Origin: Acidovorax sp. Root219
GTDB taxonomy: Bacteria; Pseudomonadota; Gammaproteobacteria; Burkholderiales; Burkholderiaceae_C
DNA: 39,726 bases
Direction: 5' to 3'
Assembly: GCF_001428665.1 (NCBI RefSeq)
Contig: NZ_LMIJ01000001.1
Span: 142,951 to 182,676 of the forward strand
Shown: in pieces, positions 24,021 through 32,158 of the stretch
Position numbering within the stretch: position 1 is the first letter of the stretch
Layout: the number at the start of each line of letters is the position of its first letter
Notes under the pieces: generated by a model
What the model was told of the DNA's origin: nothing
Database searches by the model: none
What the model saw: the letters and a program-made list of their open reading frames with translations, nothing else
Made by a program: the position numbers and the translations under genes

Positions 24021-25109
24021 ATGAAACCCAAAAACTGGACCCGACTCGGGACGACCGGCGCGTGCCTTTCCGCCGCTCTTTTGCTGGCCTGCGGCGGATC
24101 CGACCCCGACCTGCCCGAAAACATGCGCATGACCTGGTTCGGCATCACCAACTGGCACTACCAAATTGGCGATACCGGCATCCTGGTTGACGGCGAGACG
24201 ATCTCGGACTTCACCGCCAACCCCACCGCCAACGCCCCATCCGTGGCCAAGGCCCTGCAGGCCATCAAGATGCGCGGAGGCATCGACGCCATCCTCGTCG
24301 GCCACGAACATGGGGACCATGGCGTGCAGGTCCCCGAGTGGGCCCGGCAAACGGGCAAGCCGGTCTATGCCCCTGCAGCGGTCTGCAGTGCCATGGCCAA
24401 GGTGGGCCTCCCCGCCAGCCAGTGCACCACGCTCAAGGGCGGCGAGACAGTGCGCATGAACGACGCCGTCACCATCCGCGTGGTGCGCTGGGTGCACAGC
24501 GTCTCGGGCTGCACGGCCTTTGGCAACGGCACCAACGACCCGGAGACCTTCGGTTTCCTGGTCAGCGCGAAGACCCGCACCCGCGCCGAGCCGCTGCAGC
24601 TGTTCGTGTCCGACAGCGGCGCCGGCGGCAAGGACCTGACCACCCCGCGCGTGGCCAATGGCGTGACCTACGGCTCGCCCCTGGACAACCTGCGGGCAGC
24701 CATGGCAGCCGCAGGGGCGGCCAGCCTGGACCTGTGGCAGGGCGGGCCGGAGTCACGCGTGGTGACGCAGGCGCGCATCGTCGTGCCCGAGTTCAAGGTC
24801 AAGACATTCATGCCCCACCACCTCGGTGTGCGGGCCAACTCGGTGTCGGAGTTCAAGCTCGAGTACGGTCTGCACTTCCCCTACGATCCCAACGAGCAGC
24901 CCCTGCTGCGCGACTTCCTCGCGTCAGCCAAGGTGCCACAGGTGGTGCCGGTCAACTACTGGGATGCGTGGATCTTCGACGCGCAGGGCGTGAAGGTGAC
25001 CGATAGCGCGAACCAGAAGGCCGTCTACGGCTTGCCCGCGACGGGACCTGGCCCCGGCCGACAGGGGGAGAATCCGCGCGCCGGCCAGCTCGAATGCCCG
25101 GGGGACTGA
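24021..25109 (+). CDS. Metallo-beta-lactamase-fold lipoprotein
   Basis: This 362-aa protein has a lipoprotein signal (lipobox LLAC-G, Cys24) followed by an MBL fold. The metal motif H95-E-H97-G-D99-H100 (GHEHGDH) is intact, with further candidate ligands in RWVHSVSG, FVSDSGAGG and FMPHHLG. The order suggests an MBL hydrolase of the UlaG/L-ascorbate lactonase-like class, anchored to a periplasm-facing membrane. GGAG sits 5 nt before ATG 24021. It is not obviously in an operon; the cobT gene is convergent 14 bp downstream. No substrate can be assigned. Confidence 0.82.
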   Translation: MKPKNWTRLGTTGACLSAALLLACGGSDPDLPENMRMTWFGITNWHYQIGDTGILVDGETISDFTANPTANAPSVAKALQAIKMRGGIDAILVGHEHGDHGVQVPEWARQTGKPVYAPAAVCSAMAKVGLPASQCTTLKGGETVRMNDAVTIRVVRWVHSVSGCTAFGNGTNDPETFGFLVSAKTRTRAEPLQLFVSDSGAGGKDLTTPRVANGVTYGSPLDNLRAAMAAAGAASLDLWQGGPESRVVTQARIVVPEFKVKTFMPHHLGVRANSVSEFKLEYGLHFPYDPNEQPLLRDFLASAKVPQVVPVNYWDAWIFDAQGVKVTDSANQKAVYGLPATGPGPGRQGENPRAGQLECPGD

Positions 25110-25127
25110 GCGGCCCCCCCGGCTCAG
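25098..25127. terminator. Possible bidirectional terminator between the MBL gene and cobT
   Basis: CCGGGGG (25098-25104) can pair with CCCCCGG (25116-25122); an alternative stem is CTGAGC (25106-25111) with GCTCAG (25122-25127). It lies across the two convergent stop codons. There is no T run, so it is a candidate only. Confidence 0.35.
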
Positions 25128-26179
25128 CTGCGGTTGTCCACCCCTGCGGATTCAAAACTGGCCATCTCGGCCAGCACCGCGCAAGCCGACTGCAGCAGCG
25201 GCCAGGCCAGCGCCGCGCCCGAGCCTTCGCCCAGGCGCAGGCCCAGGTCGAGCAGGGGCTCGGCCTGCATCTGCGCCAGCATCAGGCTGTGGCCGCGCTC
25301 GCCCGAGCGGTGCGCAAAAACGCAGCGCTGCAGCACGGCTGGCTGCAGGCGGCTGGCCACCAGCACGGCGGCGCTGGTGATGAAGCCATCGACGACGATG
25401 ACCCGGCGCTGGGCCGCGGCCTGCAGCACGGCGCCCACCAGGGTGGCCACCTCGTAGCCGCCCAGGGCGGCCAGCGCGTCGAAGGGATTCGTGGCTTCGG
25501 CGTTCACATCCAGGGCCTGCTGCAGCACGGCGCGCTTGCGTTCGATGCCGGCGGCGTCCAGGCCCGTGCCCGCGCCCGTCACCTCGGCCAGCGGCAGGCC
25601 GGCCAGGCGCGCCAGCAGCAGCGAGGCGATCGAGGTGTTGGCAATGCCCATTTCGCCCAGCAGCAGCGCATTGCCCGGCAGGCCGCGCACCACCTCCATG
25701 CCATTGGTGATGGCCTGGGCACACTGCTCGGCCGTCATCGCCGGGCCCACCGATGCATCGGCCGTGCCGGGCGCCACCTTGCGCAGCAGCAGTTGGGGCG
25801 CACCCGGGGCGGCATCGCGCGGCGCGATGGGCTTGGCCACGCCGCAGTCCACCACGGTGAGGGCCAGGCCGTGCTGGCGCGCGAGCACGCTCACGGCGGC
25901 GCCGCCGGCAAGGAAGTTCTCCACCATCTGCCAGGTCACGTCGCTCGGAAAGGCCGATACGCCGCGCGCCGCGATGCCATGGTCGCCCGCGCAGACCAGG
26001 ATCTGAGGCTGCACGAGCTGCGGTGCCTCGGTGCCCAGCACCTGGCCGATGCGCAGCGCCAGCACCTCGAGCCGGCCCAGCGAGCCCAGGGGCTTGGTCT
26101 TGAAGTCGAGGATGTGCTGCAGGCGCGCCGTGAGCGTGGCGTCGGTGATATCGGCAATGGTGGGGATAGCGAAGGACAT
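25124..26179 (-). CDS. cobT: Nicotinate-nucleotide--dimethylbenzimidazole phosphoribosyltransferase
   Basis: This 351-aa enzyme activates 5,6-dimethylbenzimidazole to alpha-ribazole phosphate for the lower ligand of cobalamin. The family core is clear: KPLGSLGRLEVLALRIGQV, VCAGDHGIAARGVSAFP, LLLGEMGIANTSIASLL, VVDGFITSAAVL, and the catalytic glutamate E318 in RLGEGSGA (E317 in Salmonella CobT). ATG 26179 (MSFAIPTIAD) is chosen over an upstream start. It is the last gene of the cobalamin operon, 31 bp after cobQ. Called cobU in the Pseudomonas denitrificans scheme. Confidence 0.95.
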   Translation of the reverse strand: MSFAIPTIADITDATLTARLQHILDFKTKPLGSLGRLEVLALRIGQVLGTEAPQLVQPQILVCAGDHGIAARGVSAFPSDVTWQMVENFLAGGAAVSVLARQHGLALTVVDCGVAKPIAPRDAAPGAPQLLLRKVAPGTADASVGPAMTAEQCAQAITNGMEVVRGLPGNALLLGEMGIANTSIASLLLARLAGLPLAEVTGAGTGLDAAGIERKRAVLQQALDVNAEATNPFDALAALGGYEVATLVGAVLQAAAQRRVIVVDGFITSAAVLVASRLQPAVLQRCVFAHRSGERGHSLMLAQMQAEPLLDLGLRLGEGSGAALAWPLLQSACAVLAEMASFESAGVDNRS

Positions 26180-26210
26180 GGGTTCGTCAAGTAAAGAAAT
26201 CGGGATTCGT

Positions 26211-27710
26211 TCAGGCCACCAGCGCATTCAGCACGCCTGGCTCGAAATGGGCATCCACCGTGCGGGCCAGGCCCTCCATCACGGCGTCGAGCGTGGGAAC
26301 GGGGGCCGCGCCCTCGCGGCCAAACAAGGCCTGCAGCGCGGAGGGGTCTTCGAGCAGGCCGTGCAGGTACAGGCCGAGCACGTTGCCCGCGCCGTTCTGC
26401 CAGGCCAGGCCGGGCACCACTTCGCGCGCCACATCGCCACCGGCCGCCATGGCCGGGTGCTGGGCGGTCTGGCCGTGGTGGATCTCGTAGCCGCTGGCTG
26501 CGATGCCCGACAGTGCCTCCCAGGCACCCTGCAGCGTGCCGAAGCGCGCGGTGGTGCGGCGCACGGTCTTGGCGGGCTCGAAGGTGGTGACCAGAGGCAG
26601 CAGGCCGAGACCTGGCGCGTTGCCGTCGATGCCGGCGGTGTCGATCAGTGCCTCGCCCAGCATCTGCAGGCCGCCGCAGACGCCGAGCACGCTGCCGCCC
26701 TGCCGCGCATGTGCAGTGATGGCCTCGTCGAGCCCTTGCGTGCGCAGCCAGGCCAGGTCGGCTGCGGTGGCCTTGGAGCCGGGCAGGATGACCCAGTCGG
26801 TAGCCTTCAGTCCTGCCAGCCCGGCGGGGCTGCGCACCCACACCAGGCGCACGCCGGGCACGTTCTTGAGCGGCTGGAATTCGTCGAGGTTGCTGATGCG
26901 CGGGTAGGCAATCACGGCCACCGTCGTGTGCACGGCCCCTCCCGCGGTGCTGCGGTCGTCGAACACGCCGTCTTCCTCGGGCAGGCCGTGGTGCCACTGC
27001 ATGGGGATGGTGGCCACGGTGGGCACGCCGGTCAGCTGCTGCAGCATTTGCGGCGCGGGCGCGAGCAGCGTGGCATCGCCGCGAAAGCGGTTGAGCACGA
27101 AGCCGTGGATCAGCGCGCGCTCGTCCTCGGGCAGCAGGGCCCAGGTGCCGTACAGGTGGGCAAAGGCGCCGCCCCGGTCGATGTCGGTCACCAGCAGGCA
27201 GCGCGCGCCGCCGTGGCGCGCCACGCGCATGTTTACCACATCGCTGGCGTGCAGGTTGATCTCGGCGGGCGAGCCCGCGCCCTCGATCACCACCACGTCG
27301 TTCTCGGCGCGCAGCGCGTCGAGCGCGGCCGCGATCTGCGGCCACACGCGCTCGCTGCGGCCACGCCAAGGCAGCGCGGTGAGCTCAGCGCTGACCTGGC
27401 CGAGCAGCACCACCTGGCTTTTGGTGTCGGCCTCGGGCTTGAGCAGCAACGGGTTCATGCGCACGTCAGGCACGGTGCGCGCGGCAATCGCCTGGAAGTA
27501 CTGCGCGCTGCCGATTTCGCCGTTGCCATGGTCGCTGGCGACCACGCGCGCGTTGTTGCTCATGTTCTGCGCCTTGAAGGGCACGACCTTGTAGCCCTGG
27601 TTGCTGTACCAGCGGCACAGCGCCGTGGCCAGCCAGCTCTTGCCGGCGCCGCTGGTGGTGCCCAGCACCATCACGCAGCGCGCCAGGCGGGGGGAATCGG
27701 AAGCGCTCAA
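26211..27710 (-). CDS. cobQ: Cobyric acid synthase, TTG start
   Basis: This 499-aa glutamine amidotransferase amidates four carboxylates (b, d, e, g) of adenosylcobyrinic a,c-diamide. The N-terminal dethiobiotin synthetase-like ATPase has P-loop GTTSGAGKS (17-25) and SNNARV; the C-terminal GATase has nucleophile C345 (GVCGGLQM) and histidine H450 (LYLHG). The start codon is TTG at 27708-27710, overlapping the stop of the DUF3037 gene (TTGA), so translation is coupled. The next in-frame Met (residue 14) would cut into the ATPase strand before the P-loop, so TTG is favoured. Confidence 0.94.
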   Translation of the reverse strand: MSASDSPRLARCVMVLGTTSGAGKSWLATALCRWYSNQGYKVVPFKAQNMSNNARVVASDHGNGEIGSAQYFQAIAARTVPDVRMNPLLLKPEADTKSQVVLLGQVSAELTALPWRGRSERVWPQIAAALDALRAENDVVVIEGAGSPAEINLHASDVVNMRVARHGGARCLLVTDIDRGGAFAHLYGTWALLPEDERALIHGFVLNRFRGDATLLAPAPQMLQQLTGVPTVATIPMQWHHGLPEEDGVFDDRSTAGGAVHTTVAVIAYPRISNLDEFQPLKNVPGVRLVWVRSPAGLAGLKATDWVILPGSKATAADLAWLRTQGLDEAITAHARQGGSVLGVCGGLQMLGEALIDTAGIDGNAPGLGLLPLVTTFEPAKTVRRTTARFGTLQGAWEALSGIAASGYEIHHGQTAQHPAMAAGGDVAREVVPGLAWQNGAGNVLGLYLHGLLEDPSALQALFGREGAAPVPTLDAVMEGLARTVDAHFEPGVLNALVA

Positions 27711-28099
27711 GGCAAAGGCCTCACCATGCGGTCCATGATGTGCTCCAGCGCCGCCGCCGCATCGGTGCAGCGCCCGGTATGCGCCGGCGAGGTCTGGATG
27801 ATGGCACTGCGCCTGGCCGTGAGCCAGTGAAAGCGCTGGCGAAAAGGCAGCTGCGCAATCGGCCCGCAGCCCGCTTCCCCCGCGCAGATGGCGACGATGG
27901 CGTCCAGGTGGCGGCGCACGGTGTCTATGTCCACATGCGGGTCCATCGCCAGCAGGCGCTCCTCATCCAGGGCAATGGCTGCCTGCAGAAAGCCGCTCTT
28001 CTGGCACGAGAGGATGACGCCGGCGTTGATGAATTCCTCGCGCTCCACACGCGGCACCACGCGCACGATGGCGTAGTCGTACACCTCAGCCGCGTGCAT
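27707..28099 (-). CDS. DUF3037 family protein
   Basis: This 130-aa protein resembles DUF3037 (YDYAIVRVVPRVEREEFINAGVILSC near the N-terminus, RFHWLTARRSAIIQTSPAHTG near the C-terminus). Family function is unknown, but DUF3037 genes are usually next to a HipA-like kinase gene, as here. GGAG lies about 8 nt before ATG 28099, inside the end of the kinase gene (14-nt overlap). Its stop overlaps the cobQ TTG start. It may be a substrate, partner or regulator of the kinase. Confidence 0.82.
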   Translation of the reverse strand: MHAAEVYDYAIVRVVPRVEREEFINAGVILSCQKSGFLQAAIALDEERLLAMDPHVDIDTVRRHLDAIVAICAGEAGCGPIAQLPFRQRFHWLTARRSAIIQTSPAHTGRCTDAAAALEHIMDRMVRPLP

Positions 28100-28871
28100 G
28101 GATCACTCCTCTCAGCCAGGCCTCGCGCCCGTCCAGGCGGGCGCAGAAATGCTCGACATAGGCCTGGCGGTGGCTGGCCGGTGCAGCCAGCGGCCCCTCG
28201 GCATGCTCGGCACCGGCGATGGCCAGGAACTCGTCGGGCACATCAGCCAGGATGCCGGTGAGCACCTCGCGTGTGAGCAGCGCGGCCAGTTCAGCATCCA
28301 CCTGGGCCAGCGCCGTGGCCTGGGGCAACAGCACGTGGTCGGCAATCGGCGGGAAGGGCTTGGCGGGCTGCGCCACTGCGCCGTTCCAGGCATGGTGGAA
28401 GGTCAGCGAAGCACCGTGGTCTATGAGCCAGGGTTTGCGGTGCCACATGAGCAGGTTGGTGTTGCGCGCCGTGCGGTCCACATTGGCCACCAGGGCATCG
28501 AACCAGACCAGGCGCGAGGCGAAGTCATCGCTCACCACATCCACCGCAGGGTCGAAGTTGAGCGCGCCCGAGAGGTAGTCGAGGCCCACGTTCAGGCCGC
28601 CGCTGGCGCGCACCAGGTCCTGGATCTCGGGGTCGGGCTCGGTCTGGGCCAGGCCCGTGTCGAGCTCGGCGAGCACGATCTCGGGGATCGGCAGGCCGAG
28701 CGCCCGGGCAATGCCGCCCGAGATCATCTCGGCCAGCAGGGCGCGCACGCCCTGCCCTGCGCCGCGGAACTTGAGCACATACAGCCCCAGGTCGTCGCCT
28801 TCGACCACGGCGGGCATGGAGCCGCCCTCACGCAGCGGCGTGACGTAGCGGGTGACGGTGATGGTTCTCAT
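28086..28871 (-). CDS. HipA-like kinase family protein (short form)
   Basis: This 261-aa protein is much shorter than the HipA toxin kinase (about 440 aa) and resembles the short HipA-like kinase family paired with DUF3037. Kinase elements can be read: K34 in LYVLKF (ATP lysine), the catalytic loop NVDRTARNTNLL with D132 and N137, and the metal aspartate D151 in LIDHG. No HipB-type antitoxin with an HTH is adjacent. Its ATG overlaps the cobC stop as ATGA, and its 3' end overlaps DUF3037, embedding it in the cobalamin operon. Target unknown; a role in cobalamin metabolism is only suggested by position. Confidence 0.8.
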   Translation of the reverse strand: MRTITVTRYVTPLREGGSMPAVVEGDDLGLYVLKFRGAGQGVRALLAEMISGGIARALGLPIPEIVLAELDTGLAQTEPDPEIQDLVRASGGLNVGLDYLSGALNFDPAVDVVSDDFASRLVWFDALVANVDRTARNTNLLMWHRKPWLIDHGASLTFHHAWNGAVAQPAKPFPPIADHVLLPQATALAQVDAELAALLTREVLTGILADVPDEFLAIAGAEHAEGPLAAPASHRQAYVEHFCARLDGREAWLRGVIHARG

Positions 28872-29938
28872 CGGGGGGTGATCTCCTTGGGTTGTGCACC
28901 GGATCGTACGGCCATGGCGGCGGGCCATGCGGCGCGCAGCGCATCTTGCGCCCCCGGCGCCAGCACGCCCATGCGCACGGCGCCGGGCAGGCCGAACGAG
29001 GTGGCATCGCGCAGCTTGATGCCCGCCGCGCGCAGGGCCGCCAGCGCGCCGGGCAGATCGGCACAGGCAGGCTGCGCGCAGAAGTAGTTGGCCAGGCTGC
29101 CCGCATGCACGCCCCAGCCCAGGTCCATGCACAGGGTGAGCTGGCGCTGCTTCCAGTCGCGCAGGGTAGCAAGGCTGTGTACCAGCCAGCGCTGCACACC
29201 GGGCTGCACCCAGGCCTGCAGCAGGGCCACGCCATGCGCGCCCACGGCCCATGAGGGGGCCAAGGCCAGCAGCGCCTGCACCTCGTCCTCGGCGCCCTCG
29301 GGCGCCACGGCATAGGCGGCGCGCACGCCCGTCAGGCCCAGGGCCTTGTTGGGGGTCCACAGCTGCCAGCAGGGCATGGGAGGCAGCGCGGGCGCGCCGG
29401 TCCAGGGGCCCATGCCATCGGCTTCCAGGCGCAGCGGGGCGTAGGCGCAGTCGAGCACGCGCAGCGTGGCGCCGCCGTCTGCCGGGGCATGCGCCCACTC
29501 GCGCAGGGCAGTGTCCTCCCGACCCAGCGGGCTCGATGGCTCGCAAGCCCATTGCAGCCCGGGTGCGGCGCCTGCCGAACGCACCAGCGCGAGCCCGCGC
29601 GCCTGCGCGGCCTGGGCATAGTCGCCGTAACTGTGCAACGGCAGGCCCACCTGCACGGCCCCCTGCTGCACCGCCAGCGCCGTGACGCGGTGGATGAACT
29701 CGCTGGAGCTGGCCGCCAGCACGATGCGCTCGGCCGCTACGCCATGAAAGACCCCAAGCGCCTCGCGCAGCGCCGTGTAATGCGGGTCGGGGTAGCGCGT
29801 GGCATCGGCCTGCTGCACGGCCTGCAGCGCCTCGGGGCACGGGCCGCAGGCGTTGCTGTTGGTGGAGAAATCATGCACCGGAGTCCCCAGCGCGTCGGGG
29901 CCGCCATGGGGGTGCGGTGGCATGGCCTGCAACGTCAT
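28868..29938 (-). CDS. cobC: Threonine-phosphate decarboxylase-like PLP aminotransferase
   Basis: This 356-aa class I/II fold PLP enzyme is expected to make (R)-1-amino-2-propanol phosphate or take part in aminopropanol attachment to cobyric acid. It shows DFSTNSNACGPCPEALQAV, RYPDPHYTALREAL, the aspartate in RVLDCAYAPL and the PLP lysine K198 in WTPNKALGLTGVRAAY with R206. The ATG at 29938 overlaps the CbiB stop as ATGA; an ATG at 29950 is possible. The neighbouring CbiB and CobQ define the pathway step. The symbol follows the P. denitrificans scheme (CobD in Salmonella). Confidence 0.9.
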   Translation of the reverse strand: MTLQAMPPHPHGGPDALGTPVHDFSTNSNACGPCPEALQAVQQADATRYPDPHYTALREALGVFHGVAAERIVLAASSSEFIHRVTALAVQQGAVQVGLPLHSYGDYAQAAQARGLALVRSAGAAPGLQWACEPSSPLGREDTALREWAHAPADGGATLRVLDCAYAPLRLEADGMGPWTGAPALPPMPCWQLWTPNKALGLTGVRAAYAVAPEGAEDEVQALLALAPSWAVGAHGVALLQAWVQPGVQRWLVHSLATLRDWKQRQLTLCMDLGWGVHAGSLANYFCAQPACADLPGALAALRAAGIKLRDATSFGLPGAVRMGVLAPGAQDALRAAWPAAMAVRSGAQPKEITPR

Positions 29939-30936
29939 GCACCCACCCATGCGGACACGATGGTGATCAGCAGGTGGGCGCCCACTGCCAGCGGGATCAG
30001 CGACAGTGCCACCAGCGAGCCGAGCTTGGCCGCGCGCCGGGTATCGAGCGGGCCGGGGTCACGTGCACTGGCATTGAGCACATACACCCCGGGCTTGCCG
30101 AGCCGCACGCCCAGCGCCAGCGCCATGGCCGCCATGGGCCAGCCGCTGTTGGGCGACGGCGTGCGGCGCGCCTGGCGCGCCAGGGTGGCCGGCGGCAGGC
30201 CGCGCGCCAGCACGGCGAGCAGCAATGCGGTGATGCGTGCGGGCAGCCACGACAGCACGTCGTCAGCGCGCGCAGCCCACTTGCCGGCCCACTGCCAGTA
30301 GCGCCCGCCGTGCATGCCGGGGTAGCCCCACATGGCATCGGCGGTGTTGGCCAGCCGGTACAGCGCGGCGCCGGGCAGGCCCAGCAGCACGAACCAGAAC
30401 AGCGGCGCCACGACCGAATCGTTGAGGTTCTCGGCCAGCGACTCGATGGCCGACTCGCGCACCTGCTCGGCCGTGAGTTCGCTCACGTCACGGCTCACCA
30501 GGCGCGCCAGTTGCGCGCGGCCCTCGGGCAGCGAGCGGGCCAGGGCTGCCTCCACGGCCAGCACCTCGTCGTGCAGCATGCGCCAGGACAACATCGGCTT
30601 GAGCAAGAGCCCCAGCAGCGCTGCCGCGATCATGTCATGAAAGCGCAGCGCCAGCCACTGCAGGCCCCACGCCGTGGCCATCGCCGCAGTCGCCAGTGCG
30701 CACCAGGCCAGCGCCATGCACCAGAAAGCCCTGAAATCGCGCGGCACGGGCGCCAGCGGCGCCCAGCGCTCGCCGCACCAGTGCAGGGCCTTGCCCATCC
30801 ACACCACGGGGTGCACGGCCACCGGCGGCTCGCCGCGCCACCAGTCGAGGGCCAGGGCCACGAAGGGCACCCAGATCAGCACGCGCAGGGCATCCCAATG
30901 CATGCCAGGCAGCAGCAGATCGATCAGACCGAGCAT
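29935..30936 (-). CDS. cbiB: Adenosylcobinamide-phosphate synthase
   Basis: This 333-aa integral membrane protein (CbiB/CobD family, about 310-340 aa) joins aminopropanol (phosphate) to adenosylcobyric acid. Family motifs seen: ALDWWRGEPPVAVHPVVWMGKAL, LVSRDVSELTAEQVRESAIESLAENLNDSVVAPLFWF, LYRLANTADAMWGY, ARADDVLSWLPARITALLL and PSPNSGWPMAAMA. Several membrane helices are evident. GGAGG sits just before ATG 30936. It is 79 bp downstream of DUF1636 and overlaps cobC by 4 nt. Confidence 0.94.
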   Translation of the reverse strand: MLGLIDLLLPGMHWDALRVLIWVPFVALALDWWRGEPPVAVHPVVWMGKALHWCGERWAPLAPVPRDFRAFWCMALAWCALATAAMATAWGLQWLALRFHDMIAAALLGLLLKPMLSWRMLHDEVLAVEAALARSLPEGRAQLARLVSRDVSELTAEQVRESAIESLAENLNDSVVAPLFWFVLLGLPGAALYRLANTADAMWGYPGMHGGRYWQWAGKWAARADDVLSWLPARITALLLAVLARGLPPATLARQARRTPSPNSGWPMAAMALALGVRLGKPGVYVLNASARDPGPLDTRRAAKLGSLVALSLIPLAVGAHLLITIVSAWVGA

Positions 30937-31015
30937 GGGCCCTCCGGCAGTGACAGAGCACTGGTGCGGGTAGCGTCAAGGCAATACATCATGGCGGCAC
31001 GCATGGTACAGAGAG

Positions 31016-31420
31016 TCAGGCCGTGAAGGGCGGCAGCCGGGCCACGATGCCACTCTTCAGGCGCGCGGGCCGCTCGTTGCGGTTGAGCATGCCGTCGCTG
31101 GCGCGGGCGTGCATGGCGCCGCACTCCAGCACATGGCGCGCCGTTTCTTCGTCGGGCTGGAGGTCGCCGAACACGAAGGTGTGCTTGCCAGGGGCCTGGA
31201 AGGCGACCGAGCAGGCGCGCCCGCAACTGCTCAGGCAGGCCACGCCGCGCACGCGCACTTGGGCCCAGGCGCCGGTGTCGTCTTCGAGCTGGGCCACCTG
31301 CACGGCCTCAAACAGCAGCTCACCGTCGGCCGGCAACTCGCGCGAGGCGCCGGCCGGGCGGCAGGTGGTGCAGACGATCACGTCAGTGGGGAATGGCATC
31401 GGGGATGCGGTGTCGGACAT
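31016..31420 (-). CDS. DUF1636 family cysteine-rich (ferredoxin-like) protein
   Basis: This 134-aa protein has the DUF1636 pattern: CTTC (C17, C20) in a VIVCTTCRPAG start, then CLSSCGRAC (C62, C66, C70) and VFGDLQPDEE. The Cys spacing suggests a thioredoxin-like [2Fe-2S] or metal-binding fold. DUF1636 genes are commonly found with cobalamin genes, as here between the chelatase VWA subunit (18 bp upstream) and cbiB. A part in cobalt handling or redox is plausible but unproven. Confidence 0.8.
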   Translation of the reverse strand: MSDTASPMPFPTDVIVCTTCRPAGASRELPADGELLFEAVQVAQLEDDTGAWAQVRVRGVACLSSCGRACSVAFQAPGKHTFVFGDLQPDEETARHVLECGAMHARASDGMLNRNERPARLKSGIVARLPPFTA

Positions 31421-31438
31421 CAGGAAAAGCTCGTGGTT

Positions 31439-32158
31439 CTAGGAGGAAAGGGGTTCGGGCAGGCGGTGCTCCGCCTGCCAGCGCTGGGCCCAGGCGGCGC
31501 AGCGCCCCAAGGGCCGCAGCGGGTCGTCGAAATCCACGACCACGACATGCGTGGCAGCGCCAGGCGCGGCGGGCTGCTCCAGCGTGCGGCCATCAGTCAG
31601 CAGCCACAGGCACGACGGTGCGGCCGCGCCGCGCCGGCGCCGCGTGGCGCGCAGCAGGCACTCGGCCTCGGCCAGGCCGGCGGACAGGGGAGTGCCGCCA
31701 CCGCCGCCCAGCGGGCGCACACGGGCCGTGCCGGCCGTGCGCGCAGGGCCGGGGGGCAGCAACAGCTCCACCCCCTGGCCGCCAAAGCACAGCAGCGCCA
31801 CCTCGTCGCCCGCCCGCGCGGCCTGCTCGATCAGGCGTGCCGCATAGCCCTTGGCCCAGGCCAGGCGCCCGCCCTGGCGCATGGAGCCCGAGGTGTCGAG
31901 GGCGATCAGATGCAGGCAGGGCTGCACGGCGCTGGAGGGTCGGCGCCGCAAATGCGCGGCCTGCAGGCGCGCCGAGCCCTTGGCCACCAACGTGCGCAGC
32001 CAATCGATGCCCGCGCCCTCTGGGTCGGCAGGCCGGACCACGGCGTGCGGCGTGCGCAGCCAGGCATTGCGAGGGGCTTGCCACCGCCAGCCTGCACTTG
32101 TCTTGGTTGAACCAGGAGAGCGCGGGCCAGGGTGGCTCAGGCTTTTTTTGGCGGCCAC
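31439..32158 (-). CDS. VWA-domain cobalt/magnesium chelatase subunit (ChlD/CobT-like C-terminal part)
   Basis: This 239-aa frame holds a VWA domain with a MIDAS motif D88-TSGS, T156 in GGGTPL and TDG (188-190), as in the C-terminal half of BchD/ChlD and in CobT of the cobaltochelatase. It opens with GTG at 32158 but has no convincing ribosome-binding site of its own, and it overlaps the AAA+ frame by 22 nt in the -1 frame. Its only Pro-rich linker is at the end of the upstream frame. It is therefore best read as the C-terminal part of a frameshift product of about 589 aa (355 + 234 residues), working with CobN. Confidence 0.85.
   Translation of the reverse strand: MAAKKSLSHPGPRSPGSTKTSAGWRWQAPRNAWLRTPHAVVRPADPEGAGIDWLRTLVAKGSARLQAAHLRRRPSSAVQPCLHLIALDTSGSMRQGGRLAWAKGYAARLIEQAARAGDEVALLCFGGQGVELLLPPGPARTAGTARVRPLGGGGGTPLSAGLAEAECLLRATRRRRGAAAPSCLWLLTDGRTLEQPAAPGAATHVVVVDFDDPLRPLGRCAAWAQRWQAEHRLPEPLSS

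Noticed and set aside
28086..28871. Classical HipBA toxin-antitoxin locus
   Set aside because: The kinase is only 261 aa and no HTH antitoxin lies next to it; the partner is DUF3037, so a standard HipBA system is not supported.
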